Shown: positions 20,798 to 30,198, numbered from the stretch's first letter. The stretch is 64,000 nt of DNA from Rhodococcus sp. 14-1411-2a (GCF_002259485.1 NZ_NPGA01000018.1:62001-126000); one strand, 5' to 3'. Numbers and translations are program-made. Notes: generated by a model not told the origin, from the sequence alone.

Positions 20798-21736
20798 ATG
20801 ACCGTCGACGAGTGGCTGCTCGAGTCCGATCCGGCGATTCGATGGCAGGTATTGCGTGATCTGCACGATTCATCAGCTGCAGACGTGGAAGCTGAGCGGA
20901 GCAAGGTAGCCACGGAGGGCTGGGGTGCCCGGCTGCTTGCCGCCCGCGATCCAGGTGGTGTGTGGGCCGGAGGTGCGTGCTTCCCATCGGGTTTCGACGG
21001 CGACATGTCGACTGGGCAGCCGTGGACTCCCACGCTCCCCACGTTGACACTGCTGCGTGAGTTGGGCGTCGACCCGGCCGCGGACGCTGTTCGGGTCGCG
21101 ATCGAGGCGGTGCGCGAGACCGGCCGATGGGAGCATGCGGGCCAATGGTTCTTCGACGGGGAAGTGGAACCATGCATCAACGGCAGGACCGTTGCCGTGG
21201 GTGCCTACTTCGGCGTCGACGTCGATGGGATCGTCGCCAGGTTGGTGATTGAGCAGTTGCCGGACGGCGGCTGGAATTGCGAGGCGGAATACGGGTCGAC
21301 GCGCGGGTCGTTCCACTCGACCATCTGTGTGCTCGAGGGTCTACTCGAGCACGAACGCGCGACAGGTGGCACCCCGGAATCGATTGCCGCACGGGACCGC
21401 GGCGAGAAATACCTGCTGGAACGCCAGCTCTGCAGGCGACTGAGCACGGGCGAAATCATCGAGCGGAACTGGTTGCAGTTTGCTTTCCCCACCTGGTGGC
21501 ACTACGACGTGTTGCGCGGTGTGGAGTACTTCCGAGCTGCCGGATCAGATGTCGATCCTCGGTTGGCAGCGGCTGTCGACCATGTCCGGTCGAGGCAATG
21601 CGGCGACGGCACATGGCTGCTCGACAAGAGTCACCCCGGCGCGGTCCACTTCACGATGGAAGAGGGCATTGGTCGGCCAGGCCGGTGGAACACACTTCGC
21701 GCGTTGAGGGCATTGAAGTGGGCCCGACGGGGGTAG
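20798..21736 (+). CDS. Squalene-cyclase/prenyltransferase-like alpha-toroid protein
   Basis: A 312-residue protein of the terpenoid cyclase/prenyltransferase alpha-alpha toroid superfamily. Repeated QW-like motifs such as EQLPDGGWNCE (about residue 155) and RQCGDGTWLLD (about residue 270) and the WWHYDVLRG block are visible. It lacks the DxDD motif of class II cyclases, so it is probably not a squalene-hopene cyclase; its role is unknown. It stands between the nitroreductase and the convergent response regulator without evident operon partners. Confidence 0.78.
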   Translation: MTVDEWLLESDPAIRWQVLRDLHDSSAADVEAERSKVATEGWGARLLAARDPGGVWAGGACFPSGFDGDMSTGQPWTPTLPTLTLLRELGVDPAADAVRVAIEAVRETGRWEHAGQWFFDGEVEPCINGRTVAVGAYFGVDVDGIVARLVIEQLPDGGWNCEAEYGSTRGSFHSTICVLEGLLEHERATGGTPESIAARDRGEKYLLERQLCRRLSTGEIIERNWLQFAFPTWWHYDVLRGVEYFRAAGSDVDPRLAAAVDHVRSRQCGDGTWLLDKSHPGAVHFTMEEGIGRPGRWNTLRALRALKWARRG

Positions 21737-21770
21737 TGCGATCACCGAAAAGCGACAACAATCCGGTCGA

Positions 21771-22415
21771 TCAAGTGCGCAGGTACGCCACCACCGCCAT
21801 CACGCGGCGGCTCATACCGCTGGAGTTCGCCAATCCGAGTTTGTCGAACACGGCGTTGATGTGCTTCTCGACCGAGCTCACCGAGATGTACAGATCGGCG
21901 GCGATTCGCGCGTTGGTGAGACCCTGCGCCATCAGCTCGAGCACATCACGTTCGCGTGGCGTGAGTCTGTCGAGTGGATTTGATCGGGTGGTGCGTGACA
22001 GCAGCTGGCGCACCACTTCCGGGTCGAAGGCGGTCCCGCCGTCGGCAACTCTGTTCAGAGCGTCCAAAAATTCGTCGACCTGCGCGACGCGGTCCTTGAG
22101 CAGATATCCGACCTTGCCTCCGGATCTGCTGATCAGCTCTGCCGCGTAACGGTTCTCGACGTACTGGGAGAGTACGAGCACCGCTACGTCCGGCCATCGA
22201 TCGCGAATGATCAGAGCCGCTCGCAGTCCCTCGTCGCTGTGACCCGGAGGCATGCGGACGTCGGTGACGACGATGTCGGGACGGTCCTGTTCCACGGCAC
22301 TCAGGAGCATGGCGGCATCGCCCACGGACGCGATCACGTCGTGGCCCTCGTCGACGAGCAGACGAACCAAGCCCTCACGCAGCAGCGTCGAGTCCTCCGC
22401 GACGATCACTCGCAC
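21771..22415 (-). CDS. NarL/LuxR-type response regulator
   Basis: A 214-residue two-component output protein. The receiver domain has the acidic pocket and the phospho-acceptor aspartate in DIVVTDVRMPPG, and the switch lysine near VGYLLKDRV. The C-terminal LuxR helix-turn-helix is LTPRERDVLELMAQGLTNARIAADLYISVSSVEKHI. It overlaps the end of the sensor kinase gene by ten bases and must be co-translated with it. Confidence 0.94.
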   Translation of the reverse strand: MRVIVAEDSTLLREGLVRLLVDEGHDVIASVGDAAMLLSAVEQDRPDIVVTDVRMPPGHSDEGLRAALIIRDRWPDVAVLVLSQYVENRYAAELISRSGGKVGYLLKDRVAQVDEFLDALNRVADGGTAFDPEVVRQLLSRTTRSNPLDRLTPRERDVLELMAQGLTNARIAADLYISVSSVEKHINAVFDKLGLANSSGMSRRVMAVVAYLRT

Positions 22416-23626
22416 GGGACGCTCGCCGTCACGACGGTCGGGCCGCCCACCGGACTGTGCACGGTCAGGGTGCCGTCCATCGCCGCTACACGACGGGACA
22501 GCCCGGACAAGCCTGTTCCCGACGGATCGGCCCCGCCGGGTCCGTCGTCGACGATGGTTGCGAGAACGCGGTCGAACCTCTGATGGGTCACGGAAACCTC
22601 CACCAGTCGAGGGGAGGCATGCTTGGCTGCGTTGGTCACCGCCTCCGAGATGACGAAATAGAGAACGGTCTCAACCGCGGGACGTAGCTTTTCCGTCAGC
22701 TCGTATGTGAATCGGACGGGGACACTTGCCCGTTCGGCCATCGTCTCGACCGCTGTGTGCAGACCGGCCTGATCGAGCGCGATCGGGTACACCCGGTTGG
22801 CGACCTCGCGCAGCTCGCTGATCGCCTCCTGGGATGCGACATGGGCTTGGGTGAGGAGTTCGTGCACCTTCTCGGGTTCCTGGGCGCGGCGAGCCCGGCC
22901 GATCAGCATCCCCACCGCAACCAACTGCTGCTGGACTCCGTCGTGCAGGTCGCGCTCGATGCGGCGGCGTTCGTCGTCGATGGCATCGACGACGTGATCG
23001 CGGCTGCTCGTCAGCTCGACCACCCGCTGGTGCAGCAGTCGATCCGACTGACGGCCGAGTACCTGGATGACAAACCAACGGTCCAGCGAGCCCACCCCCA
23101 CCACCCCGGCGATTGCGACGAAGATCAAGAGGGTTCCCGGCAGCGACACCAGCGCTACGAGTCCACCGTCGACCCGGTCGGAGTTCTCGATCAGGCCCCA
23201 GTTGCCGTTCATGATCCACGCCGAGACCATCGAGCCGGCCACGATGAGACACAGAGCCAGGAACAGGACCACGCCGGTTCCGAGTAGACCGATCGTCCAG
23301 CGTCCGCCGAGATACCAGCGACAGCGGCGAGGGGTCAGCACGTCCGTGTGGAGCCTGCCGTGGAAGCGGGCGATTCGCCGGATCTCCCACTCGCTCAGGC
23401 CCAGTGCCCCTTCATCGACTGCAGCTCTCACTGGCTCGCCCCACCGGCCGAGGAGGCGCGCCGGAGTCAGTACGAGGAGAGCCACCACGGTGAACAGGAG
23501 GGCCGAGACCGCCGTGACGCTACCGAGCAGAACTCCGGAAAGTGCCATCAGCCAACGCTGAACAAGCGAGCCGGCGGCAATCCGATCCGCCAGTTCGGGT
23601 GGATGTACGACGTCGTTTCCGAGCAC
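22406..23626 (-). CDS. Sensor histidine kinase (HisKA_3 type)
   Basis: A 406-residue membrane kinase. Predicted membrane helices are near residues 30-55, 110-135 and 150-180; two are in front of a basic loop and two follow it. The phospho-acceptor histidine is in ERRRIERDLHDGVQQQL, and the ATP-binding domain has the N-box around EAVTNAAKHA and the G-box DDGPGGADPSGTGLSGLSRRV. There is no obvious extracellular sensor domain, so the stimulus is probably sensed within the membrane, as in LiaS/DesK-like kinases. It forms an operon with the response regulator. Confidence 0.93.
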   Translation of the reverse strand: MLGNDVVHPPELADRIAAGSLVQRWLMALSGVLLGSVTAVSALLFTVVALLVLTPARLLGRWGEPVRAAVDEGALGLSEWEIRRIARFHGRLHTDVLTPRRCRWYLGGRWTIGLLGTGVVLFLALCLIVAGSMVSAWIMNGNWGLIENSDRVDGGLVALVSLPGTLLIFVAIAGVVGVGSLDRWFVIQVLGRQSDRLLHQRVVELTSSRDHVVDAIDDERRRIERDLHDGVQQQLVAVGMLIGRARRAQEPEKVHELLTQAHVASQEAISELREVANRVYPIALDQAGLHTAVETMAERASVPVRFTYELTEKLRPAVETVLYFVISEAVTNAAKHASPRLVEVSVTHQRFDRVLATIVDDGPGGADPSGTGLSGLSRRVAAMDGTLTVHSPVGGPTVVTASVPCE

Positions 23627-23660
23627 GCAAGCAGCGTAGCGGGGTAGGCGGCCGCTGATA

Positions 23661-23699
23661 TTGCGGTAAACCGCAAGGTTTCGACGGGGGAGTCCCCGT
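23661..23699. promoter_or_regulatory. Two inverted repeats between the sensor kinase and DedA genes
   Basis: TTGCGG-TAAA-CCGCAA (23661-23676) is followed by ACGGGG-(4)-CCCCGT (23684-23699). They lie in the divergent promoter region of the two-component genes and the DedA gene and could be the regulator's binding sites, which would tie DedA to the same signal. Confidence 0.4.
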
Positions 23700-23801
23700 G
23701 AATGTTCGACGGTTTTCCTCGATGCCCCCCATTCGGAGAATTTCTAGCGTTCTCAGTGGCCGTCCCGACCGGAGACGGCACCGACGAACAGGGGAATGAA
23801 T

Positions 23802-24458
23802 ATGTTCGACTTGCTGATTGCTGCATCTGCTGAAACCGACCAACTCGATGGGCTGGCCGGATGGGGGGTCGGCGTCATGGACGCACTCGGTGGCCCCGGT
23901 GCGGCCGTAGTCGTCGGGGCCGACAATCTGTTCCCGCCGATCCCGAGCGAACTCGTTCTGCCCCTTGCCGGTTTCTCGGCCAGTCAGGGCGTCTTCTCTT
24001 TCCGTGCGGCGCTCTTCTGGACGACGCTCGGCTCGGTCCTGGGCGCGATCATCGTCTACTCGGTAGGCGCACTCATCGGGCGCGAGCGCACGCGCGCACT
24101 GGTGGCGCGGATCCCGCTGATCAAGGCCAGCGACTTCGACCGCTCGGAGGCCTGGTTCGCCAAGCACGGCTCGAAGGCGGTGTTCCTCGGCCGGATGGTC
24201 CCGCTGTTTCGGAGTTTCATCTCCTTGCCGGCCGGCATCGAGCGAATGGGAATGCCGAAATTTCTGCTACTCACCACACTCGGCAGCCTGATCTGGAACA
24301 CCGTCTTCGTCACCGCGGGCTATCAACTCGGCGAGAACTGGCACCTGGTCGACGCCTACGCCGAGATCCTGCAGAAGATCGTCATCGTCTCGGTCACAAT
24401 TGCTTTCGTTGTGTTCGTGGCGATGCGGCTGCGGTCCCGTCTCCAGACCAGGCTGTGA
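23802..24458 (+). CDS. DedA family membrane protein
   Basis: About 218 residues with four or five hydrophobic segments. It has the DedA/VTT hallmarks: ADNLFPPIPSELVLPLAGF near residue 40 and the arginine-rich re-entrant motif GRMVPLFRSFISLPAGIERM near residue 130. Members are half-transporters or flippases for membrane lipid carriers. The ATG at 23802 is preferred to that at 23796 because AGGGGA then has proper spacing. It is divergent from the two-component operon and separated from it by paired inverted repeats. Confidence 0.9.
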   Translation: MFDLLIAASAETDQLDGLAGWGVGVMDALGGPGAAVVVGADNLFPPIPSELVLPLAGFSASQGVFSFRAALFWTTLGSVLGAIIVYSVGALIGRERTRALVARIPLIKASDFDRSEAWFAKHGSKAVFLGRMVPLFRSFISLPAGIERMGMPKFLLLTTLGSLIWNTVFVTAGYQLGENWHLVDAYAEILQKIVIVSVTIAFVVFVAMRLRSRLQTRL

Positions 24459-24474
24459 CAACGCCTGATTGGAA

Positions 24475-25542
24475 CTACCTGGGCAGCCCCATTTTGTACT
24501 GCAGGGCGTAGGCCAGTTTGCCCGGCTTGTCGTTCGAGTACGGTGCCGACAGCTTTCCGAATTCGCCCTTCGTGACCGCCTTGCCGTCGTTCCAGGCGTC
24601 CAGTGCACCGAGTTCCGCTGCGGTGCGGCCACTGTCGATCACCGCGTCTTTCGGAGCCGCGACCTGGGCGCGCGAGACCGAGTCGACGGTGCTCAGGTAG
24701 CTCGTGAGGTTGTTGCTGTCCCAGCCGCTGACGTCGACTGTGCCGGAGTCGCGAACCCATGCACCCCAATAGAATTCCTGGAACGGGATGGTTCCGGGGG
24801 TGAAGCCGATGTCGCGGGCGAAGTAGTTCAGGCTGCGGTACTTGTCGTTCTGGAACTTGGCGAGTCCCACTCCCGTCGGCAGCTGCTCCACCGGAACCTC
24901 GTTGCCGTCGACGTCGTAGTTCCACACCCACTTCTCGGCTTTCATCCGTGCCCAGAAATCAGCGGGGCTCAGATCGCTGAGGTTCGCGACCACCCGCAGA
25001 CGAAGATGCAGATTCGGTCCACCGTCGGCCGTTTCGTAGAACGAGGTGAGCGTGTGATGTCCGTCGGTCAGGTACGGCATACCGCCCGGCCCGATGACGA
25101 CCGTCTTCATCGGCGCGATGGTGTCGGGCGTTTCCTGGCCGACGGGCACAGTGCAGGTGAACGACGACGGATTGTCCAGTCGCGCATCGGGCAACGCCGA
25201 CGCTGCCTCTTCCTGGCCGTTGGCCTCGCACCAGTCGTCGAACTTCTTGTTGATCTCGTCCTTGCCGAGCGTGTACCGACCGAGCTTGTAGTACACCTCG
25301 TCGTACCCGAGTGACGGTTGTGTCGCGCGCACCTCACCGATCGGGAGATCGAGAAGCTCACCCGCTTCGGCACATTGGTAACCGAGGCCCGAAGACGATC
25401 CGGTGGGGATGAGGTCTGCGACCTGGCACAGCGGCGATGCCGTCCGTGCCGGCGCAGCAGTGGCAACACTGGCCAGCGACGTGGATGCGACAGAAATCAA
25501 AGCGAGCGTGCCCAACAGTGCAGCTCTACGAAGCGAGGCCAT
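24475..25542 (-). CDS. Secreted ParB-like nuclease-domain protein (ParBc_2)
   Basis: A 355-residue exported protein. It begins with a Sec signal (MASLRRAALLGTLALISVASTSLASVATAAPA) and a signal peptidase site near AAPA. The core around residues 130-180 has MKTVVIGPGGMPYLTDGHHTLTSFYE, the diagnostic motif of the ParB-like family that occurs in stand-alone and secreted proteins. The C-terminal half contains no recognised domain. The ATG at 25542 has GGGAG eight bases upstream and is used rather than 25557. The function is unknown; family membership suggests a nuclease or nucleotide-binding fold. Confidence 0.8.
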   Translation of the reverse strand: MASLRRAALLGTLALISVASTSLASVATAAPARTASPLCQVADLIPTGSSSGLGYQCAEAGELLDLPIGEVRATQPSLGYDEVYYKLGRYTLGKDEINKKFDDWCEANGQEEAASALPDARLDNPSSFTCTVPVGQETPDTIAPMKTVVIGPGGMPYLTDGHHTLTSFYETADGGPNLHLRLRVVANLSDLSPADFWARMKAEKWVWNYDVDGNEVPVEQLPTGVGLAKFQNDKYRSLNYFARDIGFTPGTIPFQEFYWGAWVRDSGTVDVSGWDSNNLTSYLSTVDSVSRAQVAAPKDAVIDSGRTAAELGALDAWNDGKAVTKGEFGKLSAPYSNDKPGKLAYALQYKMGLPR

Positions 25543-25649
25543 CGGTGAGACTCCCATGAGTTCGAGTGAAGTTCCCCGGAGACTGCCCCACTCCGGTCAC
25601 CGTTCGATGTCGCAGAACCAACGCAGAGGTGAACGTCGCATGATGGACG

Positions 25650-26180
25650 TCAGCGATCCTCGCGCAACATCGCGTAGACGAGGGTGTCGGTCCATTCACC
25701 CTTGCACCACCAGTTCTGGCGGAAGTGCGCTTCCTGACGCATCCCGACCCTCGCGGCCAGGCGGGCAGAGGCGTCGTTGCGTCCGTCCAGCTGCGCGCTG
25801 ACACGGTGAATCTGGGGAAGCGAGAACACGTGCTCGATCAGCGCATTCACCGCCTCAGTGGCGTAGCCGCGGCCGCCCACGGTGGGGGAGAACGTCCACC
25901 CGAGTTCGACGAGAGCCGGTGACCCGTCGATCAACCATGCCTCGACGTTGCCCACCACCTTCCTCTCGTGTTCGACGACCATCGCGAGTGCCTGCGTGTT
26001 CAATCCGGTTCGCTTCATCCGCTTGCCCACCGCAGCAACGGCATCGGCGTGCGACCACGCTTCGTGCAGTAGGTAGCGGCAGACTTCGGGATCGCTGTAG
26101 TACGCGAGAATCCCGTCCACGTCGGTGGGCTCGTACAGGCGCAGCGTCAGGCGCTCGGTATGGATGGGCTCGACGTTCAT
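25650..26180 (-). CDS. GNAT family acetyltransferase (RimJ/RimL-like)
   Basis: A 176-residue acetyl-CoA-dependent N-acyltransferase. It has the typical start IHTERLTLRLYEPTDVDGI, a beta4-beta5 region ALVELGWTFSPTVGGRGYATEAVNALIEHVF containing the acetyl-CoA pyrophosphate loop, and the C-terminal RVSAQLDGRNDASARLAARVGMRQEAHFR. Such proteins modify N-termini, small amines or antibiotics. It is divergent from the sulfonate transport operon. Confidence 0.9.
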   Translation of the reverse strand: MNVEPIHTERLTLRLYEPTDVDGILAYYSDPEVCRYLLHEAWSHADAVAAVGKRMKRTGLNTQALAMVVEHERKVVGNVEAWLIDGSPALVELGWTFSPTVGGRGYATEAVNALIEHVFSLPQIHRVSAQLDGRNDASARLAARVGMRQEAHFRQNWWCKGEWTDTLVYAMLREDR

Positions 26181-26295
26181 GAGGGCAATTCTGCCCGACC
26201 TAAATTCACGCTGATTCGAACCCTGGTCGTAGGCCCCGGTCTGACCGAAGGTGAGTAGTCGAACCTGCTCGCACTCAACCGGAAGGCCTGTACCC

Positions 26296-27156
26296 ATGGT
26301 CGTGACGTCGTACGCCGTTCCCGCGGCACCCGTGGACACGCGTGTCAGCGACGTTCCCAACGGCGGCCCCGCGCATGTTTCGCCGAAACAGTCGGTGTGG
26401 CAGCGGTACCGATGGACCGTCGTTCGCGTTCTCTCACCCGTCGCACTCCTAGTCCTGTGGCAGATTGCCAGTGCTGCCGGAGTTCTCTCCGAACGAGTAC
26501 TGCCGGCACCATCGCTGATCTTCGACGCGGGCCTAGAGTTGCTACGCAACGGAGAGTTGGCCGATGCCCTCACCGTCTCCGGAACCCGTGTGGTGCAGGG
26601 ACTCGTGCTCGGAGGTGTGATCGGGGTGGCGCTCGGTGCGCTCGTCGGACTGTCCAAGCTCGCCGAGGCAACCGTCGATCCGCCGCTGCAGATGCTGCGG
26701 GCACTTCCGCACCTCGGGCTGATCCCGCTCTTCATCCTGTGGTTCGGGATCGGCGAGACTCCCAAGATTCTGCTCGTGGCTCTCGGAGTCGCATTTCCGC
26801 TGTACCTCAACACGTTCTCGGCGATCCGCCAGATCGATCGCGACTTCCTCGACACGGCCGTCGTACTCGGCTTCTCGTGGCGTCAGCGGCTCACCACCAT
26901 CATCCTGCCCAGCATCGCCCCACAACTATTGGTGGGATTGAGGCAATCGCTGGCCATTGCGTGGTTGTCGCTGATCGTGGCCGAGCAGATCAATGCCGAA
27001 TCCGGGCTCGGCTACATCATCAACAATGCGCGAGATTTCCTGCGTGTGGACACCATCATCTTCGGGCTCGTCGTCTACGCGCTGATGGGAATCGCCACCG
27101 ACGGCATCGTGCGCATCCTCGAAAAACGCGCTCTTCGTTACCGATTGGATGTCTGA
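26296..27156 (+). CDS. ssuC: Aliphatic sulfonate ABC transporter permease
   Basis: A 286-residue inner-membrane permease with about six helices and the EAA-type cytoplasmic loop ending DTAVVLGFSWRQRLTTIILPSIAPQLLVGLRQSLA. It is the first gene of an ssuCBAD operon; ssuB starts three bases after its stop. The ATG at 26296 follows GGAAGG by nine bases. Imports alkanesulfonates as a sulfur source under sulfate limitation. Confidence 0.9.
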   Translation: MVVTSYAVPAAPVDTRVSDVPNGGPAHVSPKQSVWQRYRWTVVRVLSPVALLVLWQIASAAGVLSERVLPAPSLIFDAGLELLRNGELADALTVSGTRVVQGLVLGGVIGVALGALVGLSKLAEATVDPPLQMLRALPHLGLIPLFILWFGIGETPKILLVALGVAFPLYLNTFSAIRQIDRDFLDTAVVLGFSWRQRLTTIILPSIAPQLLVGLRQSLAIAWLSLIVAEQINAESGLGYIINNARDFLRVDTIIFGLVVYALMGIATDGIVRILEKRALRYRLDV

Positions 27157-27159
27157 CTC

Positions 27160-27879
27160 ATGACTGCGACGACAACGTCCGTTGCCACCCTGCACGGGAT
27201 CGACAAGTTCTACGGATCCAGTCACGTGCTGAAGGGCGTCGATCTGTCCATCGAACGCGGCGAGATCGTCTCTCTCGCCGGACGATCCGGGTCCGGCAAG
27301 TCGACGATCCTGCGCGTTCTGGCCGGGCTGTCGACCGACCACACGGGTGAGCGGCACGTCGCCGGGAATCCCGCGGTGGCGTTCCAGGAACCACGGCTGT
27401 TTCCGTGGCGATCGGTCCGCCAGAACGTGTCCTACGGCCTGAACACCGCAGGCGTCACGGGCAGCGACGCGTTGACCGCAGCGGACGCGACCCTCGACGA
27501 GGTCGGGCTCGCCGAGAAACGAGATGCATGGCCGCTCACGTTGTCCGGCGGTCAAGCTCAGCGTGCTGCGCTGGCACGGGCCTTGGTGGGGGAGCCCGAA
27601 CTGCTGCTTCTCGACGAACCGTTCGGCGCGCTCGACGCACTCACGCGGCTGACCATGCAGTCGCTTCTGCTCGATCTATGGGCACGGCACGGCTTCGGCA
27701 TCTTGCTGGTCACCCACGACGTCGACGAGGCAATCGCATTGGGAGACAGGGTGGTGGTGCTCGACGGGGGTGCCGTCGCCGAGACGGTCACTGTCGATCT
27801 GCCCCGTCCCCGCGATCGGGGAACAGCCGGATTCTCCCGCATTCGTACCCATTTGCTCGGGGCCCTCGGCGTTCACTGA
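27160..27879 (+). CDS. ssuB: Aliphatic sulfonate ABC transporter ATP-binding protein
   Basis: A 239-residue ATPase with Walker A GRSGSGKST, the Q-loop FQEPRLFPW, signature LSGGQAQRAALARAL, Walker B LLLLDEP and H-loop THDVDEAI. The FQEPRLFPWRSV block is characteristic of the Ssu/Tau/nitrate subfamily. It lies between the permease and the binding protein and is presumably co-transcribed with both. Confidence 0.94.
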   Translation: MTATTTSVATLHGIDKFYGSSHVLKGVDLSIERGEIVSLAGRSGSGKSTILRVLAGLSTDHTGERHVAGNPAVAFQEPRLFPWRSVRQNVSYGLNTAGVTGSDALTAADATLDEVGLAEKRDAWPLTLSGGQAQRAALARALVGEPELLLLDEPFGALDALTRLTMQSLLLDLWARHGFGILLVTHDVDEAIALGDRVVVLDGGAVAETVTVDLPRPRDRGTAGFSRIRTHLLGALGVH

Positions 27880-27915
27880 CCGATCAATTCCTCTCATACG
27901 AAGGATCTTTCACTC

Positions 27916-28962
27916 ATGTCGTCACACGCTCGTTCCAGATCCCTGCGCGCCATCGGTGTGCTCGCTGCGCTGTCTCTGACGGTCGTCGGACTCACCGGCT
28001 GCGTCTCCCGCGGCAGCGACACCACTACCACCGAAGCGCCCGAACTCGTCTCCGACGACCAGCTCACCACGGTCACGCTCGACGTCGGCGACCAGAAGGG
28101 CGGCACCGAGGCGCTGCTTCGTGCGTCGGGTGAGCTCGACTCGGCCCCATACGATGTTGCGTTCTCCACCTTCACTTCCGGCCCGCCTCAGGTGGAGGCC
28201 GCAACAGCCGGCCAGATCGACTTCGCGGTCACGGGCAATACACCTCCGGTGTTCGGGGTCGCAGCCAACGCGCGCATCAAGGTCGTCTCCGCCTACAGCA
28301 ACGACGCCAGCGGCGATCAGATCCTCGTGCCGTCCGATTCGACGCTCACGTAGTTCTCCGATCTGCGCGGCAAGAAGATCGCGGTGGGCAAGGGAAGTTC
28401 CGCGCACGGCCACGTGCTGCTGCAGTTGCAGAAGGCCGGGTTGACCGAGGACGACGTCCAGATCATCTTCCTCCAGCCGGCGGACGCGCTGACGGCATTC
28501 ACCTCGGGTGAGGTCGACGCCTGGGCGATCTGGGATCCCTTCACCGCGATTGCGCAGGTCCAGAACGGCTCGAAGACACTGACCACCGCCGAGGGCGTTG
28601 CCAACGGTTACGGATTCGGCATCGCCTCACAGCAGGCTCTGGACGATCCGGCGAAGAACACGGCGTTGCAGGACTTCGTGGTTCGTCTGGCCAAAGCCTC
28701 GGCCTGGGCTGAGGAAAATCCGGCCGAGTGGGCGTCGGCGTACTCCACGGCCGTCGGGATCGACCCGGCTGCAGGTGAATTGGCGCAGGGACGAAGCCAA
28801 CGACCCGCAATTGCTCTGGACGACACTGTGATCGAGTCCGAGCAGGCGCTCTTCGATGCATTCGTCGAGAGCGGGAGCATCCCCGGCGGCAACACGTTCG
28901 TGGACTTCGTCGACACGCGCTACAACGACGCCATCGCAGACGCATCCGCCGCCACCAACTGA
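27916..28962 (+). pseudogene. ssuA: Sulfonate-binding lipoprotein interrupted by an in-frame amber codon
   Basis: Binding protein of the sulfonate importer. The lipoprotein signal ends in GLTGC, and the family sequence (DVGDQKGGTEALLRASGEL, TGNTPPVFGVAANARIK) runs to codon 145, where TAG at 28351-28353 occurs. The same frame then continues without further breaks: SDLRGKKIAVGKGSSAHGHVLLQL, WAIWDPFTAIAQ, ELAQGRSQRP to the normal C-terminus. A single C-to-T or G-to-T change would explain it. Transport may be lost unless the stop is suppressed or is a sequencing error; ssuC, ssuB and ssuD are intact. Confidence 0.88.
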
Positions 28963-28991
28963 TCACCCACCACGTTCTAGGAGTTCCACTC

Positions 28992-30095
28992 GTGACCGCA
29001 CGCATCTTCTGGTTTCTTCCCACTGCAGGCGACGACCGCTCCATCGTCGGCGCGTCCCACGCATCCGGCAATCTCCGCGAACCCACCGGGTTTCGTCGCC
29101 CGTCGTTGCGGTACCTCACCGAGGTGGCCCAGGCCGCGGACCGCCTCGACTACGAGGGCGTGCTGACTCCGACGGGAACGTGGTGCGAGGACGCCTGGTT
29201 GACCACCGCCGCGTTGCTACAGAGCACCCGACGGCTGAAGTTCCTCGTCGCCTTCCGCCCCGGTCTCACGCCGCCCACGTTGGCGGCGCAGCAGGCCGCG
29301 ACGTTGCAGCGGTTCTCGGAAGGGCGAGTGTTGTTCAACATCGTCACAGGCGGCGACGACGTCGAGCAGCGTCGTTTCGGGGACTGGATCGACCACGACC
29401 GGCGATACGCTCGCACCGACGAGTTTCTCGAACTCGTACAACGCATTTGGACCGAGACCTCGGTAGACCACGAGGGTGAGTTCTTCAAGGTTGCCGACGC
29501 GCGGGTGTCCGAGGCTCCGGACCCGGTGCCGGAGTTCTGGTTCGGTGGCTCCTCCGAGCCTGCTCTGGCTGTCGCAGCCAAGCGGGTGCAGACGTACCTG
29601 ACGTGGGGCGAGCCTCCAGCCGATGCTCGCGCCAAAATCGAGAAAGTGCAGGCGTTGGCAGATGCCGAGGGCCGCAAGCTCACCTATGGCATCCGCCTGC
29701 ACACCATCAGTCGCGACACCTCCGAGGAGGCCTGGGCCGTCGCGCAGAAGCTCCTCGACGAGCTTCCCGAGGAACAGGTGTCTGCGGCGCACGCGCTGCA
29801 CTCTTCGTCGCAGTCCGAGGGACAGCGCCGAATGGCCGCACTGCACGGCGGCAGCAAGGACTCGCTCGAGATCTACCCGAATCTGTGGGCCGGTGTCGGT
29901 CTGGTTCGCGGCGGTGCCGGGACCGCGTTGGTCGGTTCGCACGAGGAGGTCGCGAACCTCATCGGGGAATACCACGACGCCGGGTTCGACGAGTTCATCC
30001 TCTCGGGCTACCCGCACCTCGAGGAGGCGTATCACTTCGCTGAAGGTGTTCGACCCATCCTCGACGCGAGAGGAATCACGGTTCCCGCACGCTAG
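28992..30095 (+). CDS. ssuD: FMNH2-dependent alkanesulfonate monooxygenase
   Basis: A 367-residue luciferase-like TIM barrel that desulfonates alkanesulfonates to aldehyde and sulfite with FMNH2 and oxygen. The sequence ARIFWFLPTAGDDRSI at the start, LTPTGTWCEDAWLTTAALL, NIVTGGDDVEQRRFGDW and EFWFGGSSEPALAVAA are SsuD hallmarks. It needs a flavin reductase (SsuE), not found here. A good AGGAG site precedes the GTG, 29 bases after the binding-protein gene. Confidence 0.94.
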   Translation: MTARIFWFLPTAGDDRSIVGASHASGNLREPTGFRRPSLRYLTEVAQAADRLDYEGVLTPTGTWCEDAWLTTAALLQSTRRLKFLVAFRPGLTPPTLAAQQAATLQRFSEGRVLFNIVTGGDDVEQRRFGDWIDHDRRYARTDEFLELVQRIWTETSVDHEGEFFKVADARVSEAPDPVPEFWFGGSSEPALAVAAKRVQTYLTWGEPPADARAKIEKVQALADAEGRKLTYGIRLHTISRDTSEEAWAVAQKLLDELPEEQVSAAHALHSSSQSEGQRRMAALHGGSKDSLEIYPNLWAGVGLVRGGAGTALVGSHEEVANLIGEYHDAGFDEFILSGYPHLEEAYHFAEGVRPILDARGITVPAR

Positions 30096-30099
30096 GGCA

Positions 30100-30117
30100 G
30101 GCGGGATCCAACCCGCC
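30100..30117. terminator. Hairpin after ssuD
   Basis: GGCGGG-ATCCAA-CCCGCC begins five bases after the ssuD stop and ends about 80 bases before the convergent esterase gene. It lacks a T-run, so it is only a candidate terminator. Confidence 0.4.
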
Positions 30118-30198
30118 GGGTGTGCCGGAGATGGGAAATCTGTCCAGTAGATCGTGTAAAAAATGGATGATAGTCGTCCACGATCAACCAGACCGCCG

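Noticed and set aside
26296-27879. Reading the ABC genes as a nitrate or taurine transporter
   Set aside because: The adjacent FMNH2-dependent monooxygenase has SsuD hallmarks, so sulfonate transport fits better.
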